NCBI RefSeq assembly: GCF_022682495.2
Contig: NC_071388.1
Coordinates: forward strand, 14,371,171 to 14,435,170
Origin: Desmodus rotundus
Lineage: Eukaryota; Chordata; Mammalia; Chiroptera; Phyllostomidae
DNA length: 64,000 nucleotides
Direction of reading: 5' to 3'
The notes beneath the pieces were generated by a model. That model worked only from the letters and a program-made list of their open reading frames with translations, was not told the DNA's origin and searched no databases. Every line of letters begins with the position of its first letter. Positions within the stretch are counted from its first letter, which is position 1. Shown piece by piece: positions 59,011 through 64,000 of the stretch. Both the position numbers and the translations under genes were made by a program.

Positions 59011-59024
59011 TTTATAATTGATAA
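59003..59024. repeat. Perfect inverted repeat
   Basis: Arms TTATCAATT and AATTGATAA around a 4-base spacer TTAT form a perfect 9-bp stem. It is AT-rich and could extrude as a small hairpin. Confidence 0.95.
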
Positions 59025-59985
59025 CATGTGTTTTATTTGTTAGCAGTACATCGCTAGGTTCAGTCAGTTTTCAAGGAGAAAAGCTTACTCAAGAATGTGA
59101 ATATCAGAACAGGATCTTGGTGCTAAGGGGGATCAATTCTTTTGTTACTTTAGCTTTTGTTCATTTCTTCTCACTCTCTGGTGGATGTAGTCTTCACAGT
59201 TCAACTTGGAGATTTTTGAAATATGCTTTGGTATCAAACTGTAAACTTCTGACATTTTTTTTCTTCTTTTTCTTAAAAAAAAAAGCAAAACAAAACCAAA
59301 AACGTTTATTGAGAGAGTGTCTTTCGTGCAGCATGCCAGGATGCCGTTTTGAAATCTGTTTTGGATTCCAATCTGGCATCGCATGTCACAACAACCATAA
59401 CATTTACCTACGGTGTGTGTTTGACTCCATCTTTAACAGACTGGGAGCAAAAGTGGCATTTAAATTGTCCTTGGCCATTGTGGGCATCACCATTCACACA
59501 ACTTAGTTATCTCAGGAGTATGAGGCAGCTTTTGAAAATTGCATCAAGGGTAACGGCCCCCTGGCCCCTGAGTAGTTTAAAAATAGTATAATTTTACTTA
59601 TAGATTACATATAGTATTCGTGTTAATTATAAGACATGAATTGCTCCTTGATATATTAATATTTAGACATCGAGTAGTTATCTTTCTGAAGTTTTTTCCA
59701 ACATTTTAAAATGTATTAATTCTGGAAATACCTATTTCAATGGAAATTTATTTGGGAAATGCTCCTGTTAATTTTTTATCTTTAGAAATGAGCTTGATGT
59801 TTATATGTATTCCTCATGTATATTTTCTACACAGTTTATGCCCAAAATGTCATTTTAGTAAAAAAATATAATACATTATTTTAAAGTTGTTTTGATGACA
59901 TGTTTATGTTAAAAGTAATAATAATAGAAAGTTTAACTTATAATTGATAGTGGTTTATACTTTACATAGAGGTTTCTCCTGAGTT
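59025..59985. other. Unassigned DNA
   Basis: No certain repeat. A 162-codon plus-strand frame at 59018-59506 crosses a T/A-run (Phe and Lys runs) and shows no domain. An A-rich stretch lies at 59273-59303. Confidence 0.4.
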
Positions 59986-59989
59986 ATTT

Positions 59990-60180
59990 TTTTATGATTA
60001 TAACAAGCCTATTAGAGGAAATAAGTCAGTTACATTCTGTTCTATTTACAGATGAATAAACTTAAACAGAAATGATAAGTGACTTAAGGATTAAAAATTA
60101 CTGTAGGTTATAAGCAGGTTTGGAACTGGTTCTTGAACTTATGTCTTAACCAGTGCCTACTATACTCAGCTCTTAAATAA
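59990..60180 (-). mobile_element. Probable MIR SINE
   Basis: Antisense MIR-like: 'acaagcctattagaggaaataag', 'tctatttacagatgaataaacttaaacag', 'ataagtgacttaagga', 'agcaggtttggaactggttcttgaacttatgtcttaaccagtgc'. It is diverged but in the right order. Confidence 0.58.
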
Positions 60181-60837
60181 TTATACTTTTGAATTTTCAG
60201 TCCTTGTAAAGGACAATGCATACAGGCATTTTGGGCTATCACTACATTCACTAAATTAAGAAGAAAATTATTTCTCATTTTACTTAACCCTTTGTAGTTT
60301 CTCTCTCAATAATTTTCACCTTAGCACCTACCCCCAATGACGGAGTTTGGAGAAATATCTATGGATGGGGCCCAATGCAGAGATGCATTGTTCTACTCTA
60401 AATCTGGCCCCAGATGTCAGAGAGGCTCCTCAAGTCACAATTGTTTTTCTAGAAACTTTTGCCATTTTGCCATTTTAAAAAATAATTCTAACATTCATCT
60501 CATGTCTCACAACATAAAAATTGGAGTCAAGAGAACTGTTACCACTCTCTGTACATCACAGCCACATTCTGTACACTTTGCTGGTCTTCTGCATTTACCT
60601 TCGAGAATATCCATAATGTGTCCTCTTCCTTCTGTATCTATGACGACCACCCTTGTCCAGACCACCATCAGATTTTGATTGTTTCACTCCTAAGGTCTGT
60701 TGCCTTTATATCTTCAAAATCCATTCTTCAAAGCAGCAGACTGGCAGTTTAACAGCATAAACCAAAATATATCACTGTCCCTGCTTGAAATCTGTTAACA
60801 TATTCCCATGGCCCTTAAAACTCTAATCTTGGCAGTA
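60181..60837. other. Unassigned DNA
   Basis: No repeat or gene recognised. The 113-codon frame at 60337-60678 has no motif. Confidence 0.45.
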
Positions 60838-61790
60838 TCAGTTTAGGTAGTTCTGGTGCATGTAACAGACACTTCTTAAAATCACAGTGGTGTAATACAG
60901 TACGTGTTTATCTCTGGTTCACAGAAAGTCCAAAACCAATTTTCCTGGTTATCTTGTATCTTTCTCCCATTGTTGATTAAGTACCCACACCCTTGGAAGT
61001 TCTGGCTCTGCCAGCTTCATCAAGCAACTTTCTTTCTTTTTTTTAAAAAAAAAATTATTGTTATTCATTTACAGTTGTCTGCATTTTCTCCCCATTCCTC
61101 CACCCCACCCCAGCTGAACCCACCTCCCTCCCCCACTTCCACCCTCCCCCTTAATTTTGTCTATGTGTCCTTTATAGTAGTTCCTGTAATTCCCTCTTCC
61201 CACTGTCCCCTCCCCACGCCCCTCTGGTTATTGTTAGATTGTTCTTAACTTCAATGTCTCTGGTTATATTTTTGTTTGCTTTTTTCTTTTGTTGATTATG
61301 TTCCAGTTAAAGGTGAGATCATATGGTATTTGTCCCTCACCGCCTGGCTTATTTCACTTAGCATAATGCTCTCCAGTTCCATCCATGCTGTTGCAAAGGG
61401 TAGGAGCTCCTTTCTTTTTCTCTGCTGTGTAGAATTCCATTGTGTAAATGTACCATAGTTTTTGGATCCACTCATTTGCTGATGGGCACTTAGGTTGCTT
61501 CCAGTACTTGGCTATTGTAAATTGTGCTGCTATGAACATTGGGGTGCTTAGGTTCTTTTGGATGGGTGTTTCAGGGTTCTTAGGGTATAATCCCAGTAGT
61601 GGAATTGCTGGGTCAAAGGGCAGTTCCACTTTTAGTTTTCTGAGGAAATTCCATACTGTTTATCAAGCAACTTTCAAAGTCACCATCGCTTGCTTATTGT
61701 CACCTGTAGAAAGAACATAGAGGGTTCTGCATGGGGGTTTTATTGGCCATGCTCGATGTGGAGGGGATGTGTTTCTTGAACATTCTAAGC
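60838..61790 (-). mobile_element. Old MaLR-like repeat split by a young L1
   Basis: The left part (60838-61018) reads 'catgtaacagacacttcttaaaatcacagtggtgtaatacagtacgtgtttatctctggttcacagaaagtcc' and 'tctggctctgccagcttcatc'. The right part (61676-61790) reads 'agaaagaacatagagggttctgcatgggggttttattggccatgctcgatgtggagg'. Together they follow one old mammalian repeat that I take to be MaLR-related. The name is uncertain. Confidence 0.45.
61033..61661 (-). mobile_element. Young L1, 5'-truncated, 14-bp target duplication
   Basis: Antisense 3' UTR and end of ORF2 of the young family. ATCAAGCAACTTTC flanks it exactly (61019-61032 and 61662-61675). The ORF2 end is open for about 90 codons but the frame differs from the 54890-55313 copy near the stretch AEKKK: a one-base change of a T/A run shifts it, and it stops at 61354. 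Confidence 0.96.
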
Positions 61791-63050
61791 TTACCTCTAC
61801 CTTTCTCTTTTGTTTGGCTTTGTTTTCCATTTAAGACATAGTTGGTTTTTTTCTCTAAAATGCATGTATTTTCTCAGTTTTTAATTACTTTACGGAGACC
61901 TTTTCTAACAATGAAATACAATGACTCTGTCATTCTGTTTCAGAACCCTTAGCACCATCTGAGATCATCGTATACATTTATTTTCTATGTTTATTGTGTG
62001 TCTCTCTCTGCCTCTCCCTCACCTTGTCTAAGAATAAAAATCTTGACTCTCACACTCACTGCTGGGCATTGGAACTTAGAAGAAGGGCTGGAATCTCATG
62101 GACTCTTAGAAACATTTTGAATGAATGAATCAGTGTGCGTATGAGACTGATGATCATTTCTACTAAAATATAACTAAGAGAGCCAATTCTTTTTTGTAGA
62201 TTAAATTAGAAAAAAGAATCATATGAAATGTTAATAAGAATCCCCAAATTTGTGTAGTGAGTCAGAAGTTGACTGAAATAGAAACTGGGTTTTAAGACGT
62301 CTTACAGGTTTATCTGAGAGCTGAGTGGCAGTAAGCATTAGCAGTCATGTGTTTTCATGTATAATGTGCTCTAATTTCTCAAAAGGCATGTGTACCCAGC
62401 TTCGTAAAAGATTTTAATGATCCTCCCTCATCAACTCCTCCACCCCCTTTATTTTTGCTAAACTGGAGGACTGTCTATTTAAACGCAAGTGAAACTTTGA
62501 AGTTTAAGATAAAAAATTAAAAAAAACTCTATTTGTGATCACTGAAGATTTTTTTCTTAATCTTTCTTTCTCCATTTTATAGCTGTTAGTCAGAACTGCT
62601 GTGATAAGAGAGCTTAGTTGGTTAATAATTTGCAGTAAAAGTATAAGTTGAATGCTTCATTATTTAGTGCTTTATTCAGTAAAATGGTAACTAATTAAAA
62701 AAAGTATTCTGGACAGTTATACTTATTTAGAGTATGTTAATCATTACAACAGTTAAAAATAAAAATATATGGCATCTTCATTCAGCAAAACTGCTAATAT
62801 TAACCACACTTGTATTTATTCAAAAGTCTATTTTAGGACTTGAATTTTTAAAGAGAAAAAAAGGGGGACATTATTATAACAAAGCATGACAAATGTAACT
62901 AACTTTAGGAAACACAAAGGAATCATATTAGCAAAAAGATCTCTTAACTGTTCTTTCAAGGCCTAGCTATAATTATTTTACTCAGTGCAGAGAAATTCTG
63001 CTTTCGTAAAATAATATGAATAGCTTCAATAATTTGCCCAGTCTCTTAGA
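61791..63050. other. Unassigned DNA
   Basis: No repeat or gene recognised. Confidence 0.5.
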
Positions 63051-63052
63051 AC

Positions 63053-63346
63053 TTACATAATTGCATTGTAAATCCTTCTAATGAGATTTGTCCTTTGCAC
63101 ATCTCGAACCAAATTTGCCTGATGTTGCCTCTCTTCCCGCTCATATCTTTCGTAACAGGATCTAAGTGATCGGTAAGCGGTATGGCCCTTAGAGAACGGG
63201 CACCACGTAGGGCAAATCCAAATGACTTTTATATCTCCAAGTCTCAGGCGGTATTTTATTTCTAAACCCGCCAATATGTTGGATTTCAGTGATGATAATT
63301 TGCAGAAAGTAAGGAATAAAAATTTATGATGTAGCAAGAATAACAC
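63053..63346 (-). other. CpG-dense exon-like segment, origin unknown
   Basis: The minus strand is open for 97 codons. Its second half is Arg/Glu/Gln-rich with RSCYERYEREERQHQANLVR and VQRTNLIRRIYNAI. A consensus splice donor GTAAGT (plus positions 63051-63056) follows the IYNAI codons directly. A second minus-strand frame, offset by one base, is open for about 60 codons over the same bases and contains DPVTKDMSGKRGNIRQIWFE, ending in TAA at 63046-63048. About nine CpGs fall within 190 bases in otherwise CpG-poor DNA. I recognise no gene or repeat. It could be a conserved exon, a processed pseudogene or an unnamed repeat. Confidence 0.32.
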
Positions 63347-63629
63347 TCTAGAAAAACACTTTAGTAGAAATAATAAAACTTATGTGCCAAGAATCTGCTG
63401 TCAGCTTCAGTTAAGTTGACAGAGTGAGAAATTCGGAAGTTACGTTTTATATATAATTGAAAAATATAGTAGACTACAGAAGGGAGAGTTAGAGAATTTC
63501 CATGGAGGCCATCTACACAAGGAAAGCTACAGGGTCATGTGACAGATGCCAAGAAAATCAAGGGGAAATCATGATTGTTAGGTGAGCATTTAAGAGAAAT
63601 GGTGGGATATACTGCAATTGTTGATAACA
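63347..63629. other. Unassigned DNA
   Basis: No repeat or gene recognised. Confidence 0.5.
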
Positions 63630-63850
63630 CGAAATCTGTAAGAGAGACCTGAGTCAACTCCTGGCTTGTGCCATTTTCTAGCTGTGAGTCTTGAGACAAA
63701 TTACTTACCTCTCTGATTTCTGTTTTCTTCTGTTTATATGTGATTAAGTAAATATAAGTCAAGAAGTCGTTGATAACATTAAATGAAATACAGTAATGCG
63801 TGTAGTGAGCGAGGCATAATGACTGTAATGTGTTGTGGATGCTGCTGGTG
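63630..63850 (+). mobile_element. MIR SINE
   Basis: Sense MIR: 'gacctgagtcaactcctggcttgtgccattttctagctgtgagtcttgagacaaattacttacctctctgatttc' matches GCCTGGGTTCGAATCCCGGCTCTGCCACTTACTAGCTGTGTGACCTTGGGCAAGTTACTTAACCTCTCTG in order. The tail runs into a TGA repeat. Confidence 0.85.
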
Positions 63851-63868
63851 ATGATGATGATGATGATG
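63848..63868. repeat. (GAT)n microsatellite
   Basis: Seven TGA/GAT units in a row. Confidence 0.95.
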
Positions 63869-64000
63869 GTGAAGTCTAAGGCACAGTCACATGCAGTCCA
63901 GTTATTTAGGTTTGTCACTTTATATATTATCCATAACAGATATTGATGTAAACTTCTTCTGCTATCAGACATATTTCTAGACTATATGTGATTATATAAC

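Noticed and set aside
59018..59506. 162-codon plus-strand frame
   Set aside because: It crosses T and A runs giving Phe and Lys homopolymers, partly overlaps the end of an MLT1 LTR, and has no motif.

Overview
The window is non-coding mammalian DNA, almost certainly from a bat (Chiroptera, probably Yangochiroptera). The diagnosis rests on many copies of a tRNA-derived SINE of the bat Ves type (starting GCCCTGGCTGG, with GTTCRATTCC B box and a CTCTCTYTAAAAATAAATAAAT tail) and on a young L1 family whose 3' end reads roughly AACTGTAATTGAATAACAATAAAA. Older mammalian layers (MIR, MLT1-type MaLR LTRs, Tigger, L1M) sit underneath. I see no multi-exon gene, no rRNA or tRNA gene, no CRISPR and no bacterial or phage sequence. 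Nearly all open frames are chance frames in AT-rich DNA or remains of L1 ORF1/ORF2. The window could be intergenic or lie inside a long intron; the sequence does not say which.

Layout. 1-4.8 kb: MIR, a Ves SINE beside a TA repeat, an MLT1 LTR, and an unnamed LTR-like promoter-rich block. 6-9.6 kb: a weak LTR candidate, an unexplained open frame, a clear LTR with four degenerate tandem units and AATAAA, then an L1M 3' end. 10.6-12 kb: a Tigger transposon with transposase remains, split by a later L1. 12.7-15.6 kb: an ORF1-only (HAL1-type) element followed almost directly by a 1-kb LTR. 16-18.3 kb: a Ves SINE with a perfect target duplication and two L1s tail to tail. 19-25 kb: mostly unique with MIR and truncated L1s. 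25.7-31.2 kb: a 17-bp minisatellite, a twin-primed (5'-inverted) L1, a SINE, MLT1, MIR and a class-III-like LTR. 31-44 kb: mostly unique, with an old L1M/HAL1-like relic, short SINE/L1 tails and a very old CR1/L3-like reverse transcriptase relic at 38.5 kb. 44.4-50.5 kb: one young L1, one old L1M carrying a tiny young L1 tail, a SINE and another L1. 50.5-64 kb: two young L1s with long target duplications, several MaLR LTRs, MIRs and, at 63.05-63.35 kb, a CpG-dense exon-like segment that no repeat explains.

There is no gene network here: the elements are independent insertions of different ages, and their nesting gives relative dates. The segments most worth checking are the exon-like block at 63.1-63.3 kb, the CpG-rich open frame at 50.6-50.8 kb, the CR1/L3-like relic, and the LTRs with intact promoter motifs.
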